This document shows positions 31,722 to 45,000 of a DNA stretch of 64,000 nucleotides, piece after piece. Every line of letters starts with the position of its first letter. The first letter of the stretch is position 1. Location: positions 36,729,001 to 36,793,000 of the forward strand of contig NC_068560.1 in assembly GCF_022201045.2 (NCBI RefSeq), given 5' to 3'. Under the pieces are notes generated by a model that was not told the origin of the DNA, made no database searches, and saw only the letters and a program-made list of their open reading frames with translations. Made by a program: the position numbers and the translations under genes. This DNA is from Citrus sinensis (lineage: Eukaryota; Streptophyta; Magnoliopsida; Sapindales; Rutaceae).

Positions 31722-33275
31722 CTTATTTGGTATTGAGATTCAACAATTGTATTTTTAAAATTACAGTACTAAAACTATTTGGTAAATAATAATTGTTGTA
31801 CTTTAAAAGCTAAATTGATCTAATTCACCACTTATATGAGTGAAAAACATGGATTCAGCTACCTTGCAACAGCTCCAAGGTACCACTTATTTTTGTCTTT
31901 TGTGATGTCAAATTTCATTTAACCCCTTACCTTTTTTTGTATTTATAGTTTATTTATAACATTATGTGTTTTGACAAGTGACTTTTTAAAATGTAATTTT
32001 AATTTATTTAATATTATTTACTTTTTTATTTATAAATTTATGTGCTTTGGCTAGTGATCTGCTGAAATGTAATTTTATTTCATTTAATATTATTTAACTT
32101 TCTAAAAGAATAAATATAACAATAAGCCTATGACTAGATAATATTAAATAATAAAATAAAAATATTAAAAATTTATTCTTTTAAATAAAATAAAAATATT
32201 TATTTTTTAGGACTCACAATTGCTTATTCTATTTTATTTAATATTATTTAATTTCAAAAAATAAATATAATAATAAGTTATGACTAAATAATATAAAATA
32301 AAATAAAATAAATATTATTAAAAATAATATTAATTTTTTGAGACTCATTACTGATGATTTAATTTTATTTAAAATTATTTAGTTTCATGAAAGAATAAAT
32401 ATGCTAATAAGTCTATGACTATATGACGTTAAATAAAATCAAATAAATAATATTAAAAAATATTTATTTTTAATAAAATAAATAATATTAAAAATTTATC
32501 CTTCTGAATAAAATAAATAATATTAATTAACAATTATATTTTTTTAAGACTCACAACTGATTATTTATTTTATTTAATATTATTTATTTTTTAAAGAATA
32601 AATATAATAATTCTATAACTAAATAACATTAAATAAAACAAAAACAAATACTATAAATAATATTAAATAAAATAAAAAAATTAATATTAAAAATTATATT
32701 TATTTTTTAATGCTCGCTACTGATTATTTTATTTTATTTAAATTTTGTTAATTTTTTGAAAGATTAAATACAACAATAAGCCTGTAAATAAATAGTATTA
32801 AATGAAATGAGAATATATAATATTAATTAATATTTTTCAATAAATAAATGATATTAAAAATTAATTTTTAAATAAAATATATAATATTAGTTTTTTTAAG
32901 ACTCGCTACTAATTAAACAACATAAAATTTTAAACAATTTGGATGTATGTGCTAAAAGTTTTAATTCTTCAACTCTTTTGTGTTTTTGATAAATAACAGG
33001 GAGCGTAATGTTAATATTCAAATAAATGAATCTCTACCCTTAAATCTACCTTTTTATTGAATCCAATGACCAATAATTGAAACCACAAAAAAAAAACAAA
33101 AAGCAAGTGGTACCTTGCAACTGTTGCAAGCTAGTTGAGTCCGAAAAACATATAATATATTTATCATTTTTATCAAAATTATTATTTAAAAGTCATATTT
33201 AATATATATTATTAATTTTTATTTTATAATTATAACTTTTTTCTTCTTTTCATATCAGCTTCAGCTTCAATTTAC
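31722..33275. mobile_element. Tourist-like MITE interrupted by a 1.29-kb element
   Basis: The left part (TATTTGGTATTGAGATTCAA ... CACTTATATGAGTGAAAAACA) and the right part (from ATATTTATCATTTTTATCAA to CAGCTTCAGCTTCAATTT) together match the Tourist family at 18729-19001. They are separated by the element at 31851-33142. The outer boundaries are degraded and approximate. Confidence 0.55.
31851..33142. mobile_element. MULE-type element with internal ~170-bp repeats
   Basis: 1292 bp with a perfect 9-bp duplication GAAAAACAT at 31842-31850 and 33143-33151. The 38-bp ends are inverted: GGATTCAGCTACCTTGCAAC on the left and GGACTCAACTAGCTTGCAAC on the complement of the right, both running on to AAGGTACCACTT. 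The interior is almost pure AT and consists of about five diverged tandem units. Each starts GACTCRCWACTGATTATTT-like (near 32211, 32341, 32548, 32711 and 32900), followed by TTTTATTTAATATTATTTA and an AATAAATATAATAATAAG-like segment. No protein is encoded. Confidence 0.85.
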
Positions 33276-34012
33276 GAAATTATATGTAAAATACACAATC
33301 TTGGGAATTAGAACTTTTTACTGGAATAGGGCCGTTGTAAATGATAATGGCCATATTACACACACACCCCTGGTGATTTATATTGTATTTCTCAAAGAAC
33401 TATATTGATTTTTTTTTTTTTTAGTGAATATACCTTGATGGTTTTCTCTATGTGGAAAGGCCTATGCATTTTTCAGTCGATTGAGGTATTATATTCCTTA
33501 ATCACTTGCATTACAAAATAAAGTAGAGAATGCTAAAATCCTAATGACAGTTGGTAAAATAATAATCCGATTTTGTTTCATACAGGCGGAGCTTTATTCA
33601 GCAAGAATCTGATAAAACACATTTTATCCACAGTTGCCTCCTATCCCAATTGATGATATTTTAAAGTAAATGCATTAGGAATCTTTTAAAAAGGATACCG
33701 AAATTTTGATATTTAGAATCCTTATCATTATCTCAAGTCCACATCAAGGAAAGTTACGTCAATTTGGTCCCTTCATTTTCTCATTTAATTTACTCAAAAG
33801 ACTTTGAAAAATCACACCTACATCATACAAGTTGCTTTATATTTTTCCAATTTTGTTTTGGTTTAAAAGGCCAAAGACCAAGAAGAATCTGTGACTTCTC
33901 AAGAGTGGCGGCAGCCATGTCCACAAAAGTAGTACATGGTCCACGGGGAATCGTTGAAAGAACAGAAAATTATTGGTTAACAAAAGGGTAATTTTTAATT
34001 TCCTCTCTTGAG
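33276..34012. other. Intergenic
   Basis: No gene or complete mobile element recognised. The open frame 33764-33991 contains no domain. Confidence 0.5.
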
Positions 34013-36016
34013 TTTTGGATTTTTTGCACTTAGATGGTGAAGATTCGTTTATTAGTGAAAACCCCCCTACAAATTGCAAACGTTAGTTCTCTAGTAGTTA
34101 GTTGTGGGTACTTTGGTAATTTCATTTGACAAGTAAAAGTTTTACACTTTTTGGTTGACATGAGCCAGTGAGTTGTCAAATCAATTTGAAAAATTGTGTC
34201 ATAATTTACAAAGCAAAATTTATAAAACAATTCGAAGTGGTATTTTCTCTTTTATGAAGCACGGTTGTGGCTTTTTCTTTTTTGACAAGCACGGTTAAGA
34301 ACTCTGTTTAGAAGGTAAAAAAATCTTCTTTGTTGTAGAGCTGTATCCATTAGAGCTAGTAAAATTTGATACGACCCGATTATCCGACATGAACACGACA
34401 TAAATAAATAAGTATAAGTCGTTAAATTTAACACGATTATTAAATGGGTCGGGTCCGAGTTATTACAATTTTTTTCCGTGTCGGGTTTGGGTTAAAATTC
34501 TTGACTCATTTATCCGATCAATGACCCGATTATATTTTCTATTTTAAAATAATTTATATATTCTTATCATTAAAACTCAAATATTAGAGATAATTTTCTT
34601 TTTTTTATTCTTTAAAAGGGTGAATATAAACACAATGTTTTATTTATAAAATTTTAAATACATTTAGAGTTTCAATAGTATAAATGTGTAAAAATTGATA
34701 GACATGTATATTTTATAATATTGATATATAATATTATATATATATATAATTAAAACCTCAATAGTATAAATGTGTAATATATTGGTAGATATGTATATTT
34801 TATAATATCGATAAATTATGTATGTATGTATGTACATACGTATGTATGATAGTATGTAAATATTTGATGTAACTTTTATTCAATATATAGATATTAAACG
34901 GGTTATTGGGTAACCCGATTATTTTTCCGTGTCGGGTTTTGGGTCTCAATATTTTGACACGATTATTAAATGGGTCGGGTTTGGGTCGACCTAAATTTGA
35001 CACGACACGAAGCTGACACGACACGAACATGACCCGATGATCCGTTTTGCCAGCTCCAGTATCCATTACTTGTGTAAAGTGAATAAGAAACACAAGACCT
35101 GCATTATATATCGCTCTAAATTTCGCCGATGCTCCAGGAATCCAAATCACTTTGTTGAAGCCAATAAAAGGTTAGTCTCTTACAATTTTTTTTTTTTGGC
35201 CTAATTTTGGAGCGTTTTGATACTACTCTAAATGAAAAATGTCGAGTGGGTGCTTGATTTCTTGTTAATTGACATGGTTTTGATGAGATTTGTAGAACTG
35301 TGGAGTAAATTTGTTTACTTTAAAGTAATAATACTCTTATCATAGCATATGTTATCAAACAATATTATAAGTCCAGAAACTGTTAAAAATATTTTCAACT
35401 TTTATTTAGAAATACGAGAAAAAAAACTTATCCAGATGTACTTAGTCATTTATAAAATATTTGTTTCGGAAATTATTTTTTTCACGATTGTTTGTTGAAA
35501 ATAGAAAACTAACTTTGAGAAACAATACTAAACACCCTTGAATATTATTTAATGTTGTAATGTAATTAATGAATTATCTTCTCACTTGTTTTAGGCTGAT
35601 TTGCACATTGCTATTATAGTAACATATTGTTTGCATTTGGTATTTATTACATTTTAACTTTTTCTTTAATATATGTATCATTTATTTATGTTATTTTATG
35701 GTATTGCAGTGTGGTGTATTATGATGTTGAAGTAGTATTTTGGTTTATATGATTTATTATTAGGGTTACAATTGTCTTTTTATTTGTTGAATTCAATTGT
35801 AAATAATCCATATTTAAGGGTATAATAGTAATATTATGGTTGTTATAAACTTGGCGCCAAATATTTCAGATGTGTACAAATCCAACCAGGGACATTTTAA
35901 AATTTTTAACTTTCACTAACAATCAGTCACAAAAATTAACTGACGGTAAGGGGGGTTTTCACTAATAAATGAATCTTCGTCACCTAAGTGCAAAAAATAA
36001 AAAACCCAAGAAATCA
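34013..36016. repeat. Inverted-repeat-bounded element (~2 kb) with nested hAT
   Basis: The left arm (about 34013-34074) contains TTTTTTGCACTTAGATGGTG and TTTATTAGTGAAAACCCCCC. The complement of the right arm (about 35955-36016) contains TTTTTTGCACTTAGGTGACG and TTTATTAGTGAAAACCCCCC. The arms are about 60 bp with few mismatches. No clean target duplication could be fixed, so the class is open; MULE is possible. A hAT MITE lies inside. Confidence 0.65.
34351..35058. mobile_element. hAT-type MITE
   Basis: 708 bp with a perfect 8-bp duplication GTATCCAT at 34343-34350 and 35059-35066. The ends are TAGAGCTAGTAAAA and, on the complement, TGGAGCTGGCAAAA, with CGGGTC / GACCCG-rich subterminal motifs repeated on both sides. 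The interior has a twofold repeat of a segment containing AGTATAAATGTGTAA and ATGTATATTTTATAATAT. No transposase is encoded. Confidence 0.85.
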
Positions 36017-36273
36017 TGTTTTCTTTTAATCTAATCGAAGAAAGTAGTGAAGGGTGCTGTGCTTAGACCAAATTAGCTGATGGGATGTGCCAAAAGATAA
36101 AAGATTTGAGGTCACGTATCAACCAATCGGATCCACGTCCAATTGTAAAATTTTGTTCTTTGAGGTGATAATGATATTTTTAGCATGTTGGGGGGCGCAT
36201 ATTCATTCAATAGATATAAGAGAGCTCAGCCAATGACGTTGCGTAGTTTTATTCTGATGAGAGTATTTATTTC

Positions 36274-37593
36274 GGATCCCCCTGAGTTACGTTTTGCGTA
36301 AGATACAGCCCGTGATTTAACTTGCGAACCAATAAAAATATGCCACGTGTACGTAAAACTAATGAAATTGTAACCGACTGAAACGGTTAGAGACCGATCG
36401 CCAAAAGAGTCAACCAAAAAAGTACTTTCTATAGCCGGTTGGAAAATGAAAAATGATGTCGTTTCGCAATTAAATTCTAAATAATAAATTAAGAAGACGC
36501 CTCTCTCCCTCCCCCCATCTCTCTCTCGTGTTGACGCAAGTCTCGACCAAATGCAAATTTTGAAAAGAAAGGCAGGCGTAGACTCGTAAAATCTCGCTGC
36601 TAAGCTCACTAGCCTTCCCTCCCAACAGTGCCAGCACTCCTTCACCACCGTCGATTACCAGCCCTCTGGTCCCGCTTGCGGCATGCTTGTTTTGTCTCCT
36701 GTAATCAACTTACCGATGAACTTCAGCCAAATATTCCATTTGATGCCAACACCTTAAGGAAGCTTTTATGTGTTGAATAACATATTTAGGTTGAACTATG
36801 CATGGACAAAAGATTGATTGAAAAGGGGTGCAATTCCTGAAGGAGTGAATCATGTTTTCTTATATTTGTTGAATTTTAAACATTTAATTGAAAATTGGGT
36901 TTTCTTGTGGTTGGTTATGTTTAATGTTCCCTTGGGCGGTTGTACCTTTCCTGAACTTTAAATAGAGACATTTTACTGTGATTGGTTAAGTGAAAGATCT
37001 CCCTAAAGAAGCGGGTATTGAAGATCAGAGGACTTTGTAGTGGATCTTAGTGAAAGAAATGAATTACAAATATTTGCAATTGTCTGAAAAAAAAAATTAA
37101 GAAGAAGACCCAAAACGTTAAGCAAGAGGAGTTTCATCTTCTCCAAGACCATCCTCCTGAAAATCGGCCACCGAATTTTCTACAAGCCAAGGGTCTTTTG
37201 ATGCGGATGAACTTACAAATTTAGGTGGCAGAACTTGTTTACAGATTTAATCACAAGAACGAATTATGTAACAGCGTAGCAGTGAATCAGTGTCTCGTTG
37301 AGTTTCAACAAATCAATGCTGCTTGGGATGTCGCCACCTCTACCTCATCTCCGATGACCGGTCCTTCCTCGTTGATTTCAAAGTTAAGTTCTTCGCTGGT
37401 TAGATTTAACTTAAATTCGTAAGAGAAAGGCAAGGACGGGTAGCCCATCACTTGAAACAACCAGTTTAGCTGGTGTGTCGCTTATTACTACTTTCCGCTA
37501 ATTTAATGTCGTCCGTTAGATTAGATTTAGGCACATTGAATGCTCAAGATTTGCCAAGCTGTATGTTACGCAAAACGTAACTTAGGGGTTGCC
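36274..37593. mobile_element. MULE-type non-autonomous element
   Basis: 1320 bp with a perfect 9-bp duplication ATTTATTTC at 36265-36273 and 37594-37602. The 36-bp ends are inverted with about five mismatches: GGATCCCCCTGAGTTACG on the left and GGCAACCCCTAAGTTACG on the complement of the right, both continuing TTTTGCGTAA. The interior has moderately GC-rich stretches (36520-36760 and 37130-37430) that could be captured genic DNA. I recognise no protein in them. Confidence 0.82.
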
Positions 37594-37602
37594 ATTTATT
37601 TC

Positions 37603-40119
37603 GGAGGAAAAAGTAGCGCGCAAATTAGATGCGTGCAACAAATACTTATACTAGAGCCGAATAATATTCCTTCGCAGGTCACGTCAATACCTCAAAGATT
37701 TCTGGAGTTTCTTTTTGCTTCTCTGTTTTCACTGTCTCCTCCTATGAAAGAGAGTAAATTATTATGGTCATGCCCAAAAAGCTACTGTAGAATTATATTA
37801 ATACAATACCCAAGTTTAATTTATAAAATATATATTCATATATTAGAATTAATCATCTCTTCATAAAAATATTTCCTTAAAAAAATATATATTTATAAGA
37901 TATATATAAATTTCAAAATCTTAGATTATTTTCTTCTTATTATATAGTTTATACCTCCATTGTTCTAAATCTTATAATTTTCTTAAAAACAAAAAAAAAG
38001 TTTTGACTAAAATTAAACTGTAAGTACGAATTATGAAGTAGAACAGGTGAAAATTTTTGTTAAAAGAATAATTTATTTAAGTGCTCAATTGAATTTCCAT
38101 TCAAAAAATAAGAAATGAATAAATTTATTTTTGGTTGTTTAGGTAATTTGAGGTAAAATGTAAATATAAATCATAAAATACGGTAGTTGTAAAAAGTCTA
38201 TTAAAAGAATAATTTATTGAAGTGTTGAATTAAATTTTTATTTTAAAAAGTAAGAAATAAGATAAATCTTCTGATAGGTAAATTTAGTTGGAAAGGGGTC
38301 TAATGAGAGGGGTGTCAAGAGCCCTACTCTTAGGATACTTCTGACATAGAGGATTGAATTGAATTAATTATTAAGATTGGACTGGATTATATTATATAGT
38401 CCTATGTTTGGTATAGTATCATATTAGGCTATGTTAAATTATATTTACATACTATTAAATAGCATTTAAGTTGATATTTAAATATAAATATCAATTATTC
38501 AAGAAATTTTATAATCATGATTAAAAAAATTTTAAAAAGTAATTAATAAGAAAATTAAATGTATTGTAAATAAGTTATTGGCTAGTCATAATATAGTAAT
38601 CAAATAAAAATAAATAAAACAATCTAAATATTTAATTAATTTTTATCGAATATTTAAAAATATGATATAAAATCAATTAATTAATGGTATTATTAATTTT
38701 CATGAATATTTAAAATATTATATTAGTGATTATTAAATTTAGTACAATTAAATAATGTAATAAATTATTAAATGGTTAATTTTATCGATAAATTATTAAA
38801 TATAAAAGTGATAAAAAATTATTCTCAAGGGTCCATAGAAGTAAAAGTATCAATTTAATTAGATCATAAATAATAAATAAAAATAAATTTTAAGTGAATC
38901 ATTAATTAATTAATGTTAGGTGTAAATAAATAAAAAAAGATATAAATAAAAGTCTCATGAATGAGAAATTTTTTCTCTAAATTTTATCCCATCTAAGCCT
39001 ATGTGTAAATTAGTGTTATTAATCTCATAATTTTAGGATTAAATTCAAATTTAGTTGCCTTTAATTCAATACAAGTATACAACTAAACTTACTAAATATG
39101 AGATAAATATTTAATTTAAAAATTAATATAATCCTATACTTAATCCTAACATCCAAACATGCCCTTATATGATAATAAACTGGGACTGAAACTCGAAAGT
39201 TGAGTTGATCGTATCTTCCATACGCACAAATGAACGAATCCATTAGAGTCACGGTAGCAGTAATAGGATGAGAATGATGCTAGCCAAACAATGTGGTGGC
39301 GTGGGGCCATAATTTTGATAATGATCCCCCTCTCTTCTTGTTCGGTCTGAAACAGACGTCGCTGTTGGACTGAAGCTAGTCGTCGAATGCAACTAAAGTC
39401 GTCGCAGGGAATCTCTCGTTGCTTTTGTTGTTTTTAATCTTCTAATTAGTTCCACGAACCGGTGGTCTTCATCACTCGCGCCTTAGCATTATTACGTACG
39501 TACTAGGCTTTGACTGACGAATGATTATGAATGTCACCAAGTCAGCAACCGAACACAACGATTATATTATAGAGTAGGGAGAGTTACAGAGAAATATGAG
39601 AGTTAGGTGTAGAAAAATATGAGAGAAAGAAGAGAGAAATTTGTCTTTTCTCTCTACTCATCCACACTCATTTTTTTTTAAAATTATATTATACATAGAT
39701 TGTTACTCACATTATATCAGATATTATAATTAATATTTACAATCATACTACACAATTGGAATCGCCGTCAAATATTGACACACTGAAGCACTTGTCCAGA
39801 TACTTTAAATCCTTTCAAATATTCGAGAGGTGCCTACTCCACTCACATTTCGTAAGGCAAAGACTGTCTCCACTTAATTATGTTGATGATTGAAGGAGTA
39901 CTGAAATTAACTTCCATAAAGCTTTTATGGAGGCTCGAACATTTACACTCAACATTGTAAATGCAAAGCTTAGCCCATTGGTCCATTTTCTTCTTTATTC
40001 TCTCATATTTCTCTACACCAAGTATTTTCTTATATTATATTACGGAGAAACTATCAGTTTGTTATACTAAAATTAATATATGCCACATTTTTTTATTATT
40101 TTCCTGGTATTTTAAAAAA
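37603..40119. other. Gene-poor AT-rich DNA
   Basis: No coding region supported. Contains what looks like one end of the TATTRGCACCCC MITE family at about 38290-38335 (GAGGGGTGTCAAGAGCCCTA followed by CTC) without a clear partner. It also holds a dispersed repeat at about 39825-39995 and a duplicated GAGAGTTRGGTGTAGAAAAATATGAGAG-like text near 39590-39625. Confidence 0.5.
39825..39995. repeat. Dispersed repeat with Pol III B-box-like text, copy 1
   Basis: Shares CTACTCCACTCRYATTTCGYAAG, AGTCTCCAC-type and GGCTCGAACATT text with 61400-61590, in the same order and about the same length. GGCTCGAAC on this strand is a B-box-like complement, which hints at a tRNA-derived SINE. That remains speculative. 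Confidence 0.4.
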
Positions 40120-40751
40120 GAGTCAGACTATTAGCACCCCTCTAAAATTCTATTGAAACCCCTTTTCCAATTATTTTTCATTTAATACCAAAAATACCTT
40201 TTTTTTTTCTAAATGAACAATCTTTTTATTTATGAATTTTTAAGTTTCTAATAATTTTCTCCCTCTGTCAACCTTAATATTTATATTCCTCTTTTCAAAC
40301 TTTCTTTATTATTTAATTTCTAAAGAAAAAAATCTAAAAGAAAAAATAAGAAAAACATTATACTTAGAAAATAATGAATATTTTTTTGGGTTTAATACAA
40401 TTTTATCCTACCTATAAATTTTGGGTTCATTGGGTTCAACAATTAGTTTGAGAATCCTTAAAAAATTAGTTGCAATGGGATAAAATTTTATTTAATTTAT
40501 TTTTCCACTATGTTGTATCTTAATTAAGTTGTTATGTTTATTACAAGAATTTTATTTTGGCTTAGGTGATTACTTTTTAAATTCAAATTATTTTAATGAT
40601 AATAAAAAAATTTATATTGTACAAACAAAATAAAATTGAGGAGAGAAAGAAAATATAAATGGTTTAATTCTATTTATATTTTTCCTTAAATATAATTGTA
40701 CTATGATAAGGGTTTCATGATATTAATGAAGGGATGCTAATAGTCCAACTC
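40120..40751. mobile_element. MULE-type MITE (TATTRGCACCCC family)
   Basis: 632 bp. The ends are GAGTCAGACTATTAGCACCC and, on the complement, GAGTTGGACTATTAGCATCC, each followed by text leading to GAAACCC. The flanks TTTAAAAAA and TTTTAAAAA form a near-perfect 9-bp duplication. The interior is AT-rich and noncoding. Same family as 18615-19513 and 20364-20872. Confidence 0.8.
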
Positions 40752-42073
40752 TTTTAAAAATTTTCAGGCATCTAAAAATTTGAAAGAAAAAAAGGATAAA
40801 CGAGTTATTTACCTAATAAGTTACCAACGAGTTATTTACCTAATAAGTTATCTTAAAAATATAAAATTTATTGAAACTATTTAAAATAATAAAAAGCATA
40901 AAAACAATTAAAAAAATTAATTATTAATTTTTTATTTACATTAAAAAATATATTTCTTATTTTTAGTACTTAATTTTTTTAATTTTATTTATATAATTTA
41001 TTTAATATATAATTCATATAAATAAAATTATATTTAAAAACAATGATAATATTGTAAAATTATACAATTAGGAGATGATTTCAATAAGTTTTTTCTTTTT
41101 CTTTTTTTAATTTAGTCATAATACTGGATTACTTTATGACAGTTTGGAACGGGTGGGATGATGACCATTGCATTTCTGTATTTTATTTTATTTATCTTTT
41201 CTTGACTTGAATTTGAGATTCAACGGGCACAGGAAGATATTTGTTTACAGAAAGAGACATCATTTTTCACTATTCCCTCGGAGAAGGCCAAAAAGCATGC
41301 ATACGAGTTACAAACCTGTGAAGGAAGACTTGTTCCACTTGAGAAACGGAGACTTTATATACAAATGATCTTTCTTTAGTAGTAACTAATAATAGTGTTT
41401 TCCATTTTCGTTTTCTTCTCCATGTTCACTTGAGGTGGCTTGCACAACTGCTAAACTTTTTCAGAAGATTATTTTTATTTTTGCTTCCGCGTTGTTACTT
41501 AGTTGTTTCTGCCCTTTTTGTTGAGTAAGTGATGATGCCATCTTGTCGCAACATAGTTTCTGTTCTGTACTGGGTTCTTTGTGTTTGCTGCTGGGCGAGT
41601 TTTGATTGATTCCGAAAGTTTTATAATGGCTTTTTAACTTTGTAGAATAAAGGGTCTGAGCATGTCTAACAGAAGTTTTCATTTGAACTTGGTCTCCATT
41701 TTCTATTGGGGTTACTTCTGCCAATATTTTTAAATTCATTAGCAATTGGGTTTGTGACAGTCTGACAGAGGATATTACAAATTTTTAAAGTTACATAACT
41801 GTGTGTGAGTGGTTTTATTAGTTAAAATTGTAAAAGTAGGTATCTTCCGAATACTTTTAACAACATACTCTAGGAGTCGTGCTGTTATCTCTGACTAAGA
41901 TTCATATTTTGATCTGGATTCGATCTATGACAATCCTAAAACGTCCGAGTTGCTGCTAATAATGATTGAACAAAGCAAACTTGAGTTCGTTGAACTTTTC
42001 TGATGGAAGTCTTCTTTCTAGGCTCTCAAATTGATTACGTACATGTGCAGATTAAGGACACCTTTTGTATTGG
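40752..42073. other. Upstream region and probable leader of U-box gene
   Basis: Contains a 2x tandem repeat of CGAGTTATTTACCTAATAAG near 40801-40850, AT-rich DNA, then from about 41.1 kb less AT-rich sequence that may be the 5' UTR with an intron. ATGTGCAG at 42043-42050 looks like an acceptor 24 nt before the start codon. The open frame at 41168-41368 has no protein-like feature. Confidence 0.45.
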
Positions 42074-45000
42074 ATGGGGTCTGATGTTGCTGAATCTGTG
42101 GAACTTCCATTTTACTGTACAGTGAAGGTAAACATCAGACTCTTTGTTAATCTTAGAAACTATATATTTTTGTCATTTGCTCTACCATGATAGTCATGGC
42201 ATACTTTCATAGTGGAGTTCAGTTAATCCAGTAGCTTTATATTTTATGGTAACCTTTTGTATTCAGTATAAGTGTAGCATTTGAAAACAAAAATGACAAC
42301 CTGATGTAGAGTTTCTCGTCCACGCTTAATTAGGGGAAAAGCTGCTGGAAATTCTTTAACGTACTTTTGGTATAACAGAAACAATAATATTAGCCCTATA
42401 CAAGTTTTTTCAAATTGTTTGTATTTGTTGTTTTTGGCCAATAACCCCAATTATTGGAGGTTTACATTTGAAAATATGGAGGACTACATTTGAAATTATG
42501 GATTCTAATTTATAAATGTTGCTATGTTTTACTGGCTTCCCGATACTTTATTTTCTTGGGGAAAAAGAAGGGGATGCTGGGGGCTGACAGCTGAGGCATG
42601 AAAATTATTGCAACTATATTATATCTATATGATGAATTGGAACAATGCAGGTGCATCGCTTGATGTGTCTCGAGCTGAAGACGTTAATTAATAAAATCTC
42701 ACACATACATTCGGATATTGAATCTGCTGGGCCAGGATGCACGTCAGGGATACACGCCCTTTGCTCATTTCATGTTGCAGTAGATAAATCCAAGTTACTT
42801 ATTCAGTATTGTTCCGAGAGTAGTAAACTCTACTTGGTATGCATAATAGTTGTACGTATGATATCGATAAAAGATTTTTTTTTTTTCTTCTGTGAAAACA
42901 TCTGCTTAGTAATACCATCACTTGTTGAGGCTCATATTTCCAAAGACTAGGTCTTAGAATTTGAAAAGCTCTGCAAGTATGCAGAAGATGAATTTTTCTG
43001 AACTGATTGCATTTTCTTGCCACAGATTTATTCCCTTTATTCTAAATGCACAATTTTAGCAACTTATAATCTTTTTGCCCTGCACTACTCAGCATTTCTT
43101 CCCGAAAACAACTTCACAAGCACATTAATATTTCTTGAATCGATATTCATGTACCAAAAGTCAAACATTTTGCCTTTTTCGTTTTGGTAATTTATGCACT
43201 ATAGTACTTTGGTATTGATGCTGCTGCCTTCATGCTTCCAAGATTCTTAATTTACATTCTCTAGCTTATCCCCAGAGAAATGTACATCCTATAGTATAAC
43301 ATATTCATGTTTTCAGGCAATAACAGCTGATAGGATACAGATGAAATTTGAAAGAGTGCGGAACACTTTGGAGCTGTGTTTGAGCCAAATTCAAAATATT
43401 GTTCCATCGTTGCTGGCTGCAAAGGTCTGTTGCTCGAAATTGAATGCTGGTAGTTGGATTGGGCAGCTTTATTCAGCTTTATTTTGATATAACTGCCTCA
43501 TTCTTTTACTGCCCCTACCAATTATCATTGTTGTACGCCTTGACTTTTCTCTTTGAACCTTTTTAACTTTTTTTTTCCTTGGTAATTAGCATTGAGCATA
43601 ATTTGTTTTCTGCAGGTTTCTGATATCATTCATGATATTAGGAATGCAAAGTTTCCCTTAGAACCTTCTGAAGATGAGGCTGGGAAGGTTCTACTTGCAT
43701 TACTTCATCGCGGCATTTCTGCATCTAGTTTCATAAACCAGTTAGAGCTTGAGGCTCTTCAACTTGCTGCCTTAAGGCTGAACATTACATCCCCATTGGC
43801 TCTTTTGATAGAGAAACGATCTATTAAAAGACTACTTCAGAAAATTTGTGATACAGATACAACCAGGAAGAAGGTTTTGAAGTGCCTCTTGTATCTTTTG
43901 AGGAAGTATGGGGAACTAATTTGTAAACACAAAACTGTGAGCACACATGCTGTGCCCAAAGAGCCGTGTCACCAATCCATTGAGGCACAAGCAAAACTGG
44001 GAAATGAGTGGGATGAGAACCCAGTTAATGAATCTGGTGTACTTGAACCTCCTGAGGAATTCAAATGCTCCATCTCTTTGAGGCTGATGTATGATCCTGT
44101 TGTTATCGCTTCTGGAAAGACATTTGAACGGGTGTGGATACAGAAATGGTTTAATGCTGGTCACACCACATGTCCCAAGACTCATATGAGGCTGGATAAT
44201 GTGTCCGTTACTCCGAACGTGGCAATCAAAGAACTCATTTCACAGTGGTGTTTGAAGCATGGAATCAGTATTCCAGAGCCACATTCACAACCAATGCCTG
44301 CTCTTCTTTCCTCAAGGAAAACTTCCTCCTCCAGCTCTGTTGCTAGCTTTGGCAGCTCCATGGATGATTTATGCCTTCATGTTAGTAATGTGTCATTTTC
44401 CTCTTCAGATACAGATCATGATTTACATCCATCAAATGGCAAGACTGATGATGGTCTAAGTTGCGCGTCACCTCTTAAGAATGCAAATTCTCACAGATAC
44501 CAATCTTCTATGATAAGGCATGGCACTGATTTAACCTCTCTCTCCAAACTTGCTTCTCGTCCATGGGGTTCCCAGTGTGATGCTGTGGAAAACATTAAAA
44601 AGCTACTGAAAGACAATGGCCAGTCCCGTCATTTGGCATTTTTGAATAGCTATGTGAAACCACTGATAAAGTTTCTGAAGGATGCACACAACTTATGTGA
44701 TGCAAAAGCTCAAAAAGATGGAGCTGAGGTGCTTTTGGCAATTTTGAGTCAAAGCAGGTACTACTTCCACTTGGCCATGTATTATTGATCAGAAATTTTT
44801 TCTTTTTTTTAGATTTGTTTGTACAAACTACGAAGGGTGAAGGTAATGGTTCTGAAAAGTAATATCTGGTAACTAGATAACATGATGGAACCAACTCCTG
44901 AAGAGCGACCACTATAGAACTTGCTGGGAATCGATAGTTTTAATCAGTAAACATATTAGAATGCTAAACATGTGAAAGAACTATAGTGCTGCAACTGCAT

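Noticed and set aside
36226..36648. 140-codon minus-strand frame
   Set aside because: It spans the end of the MULE at 36274 and so joins element and flank; no known protein features.
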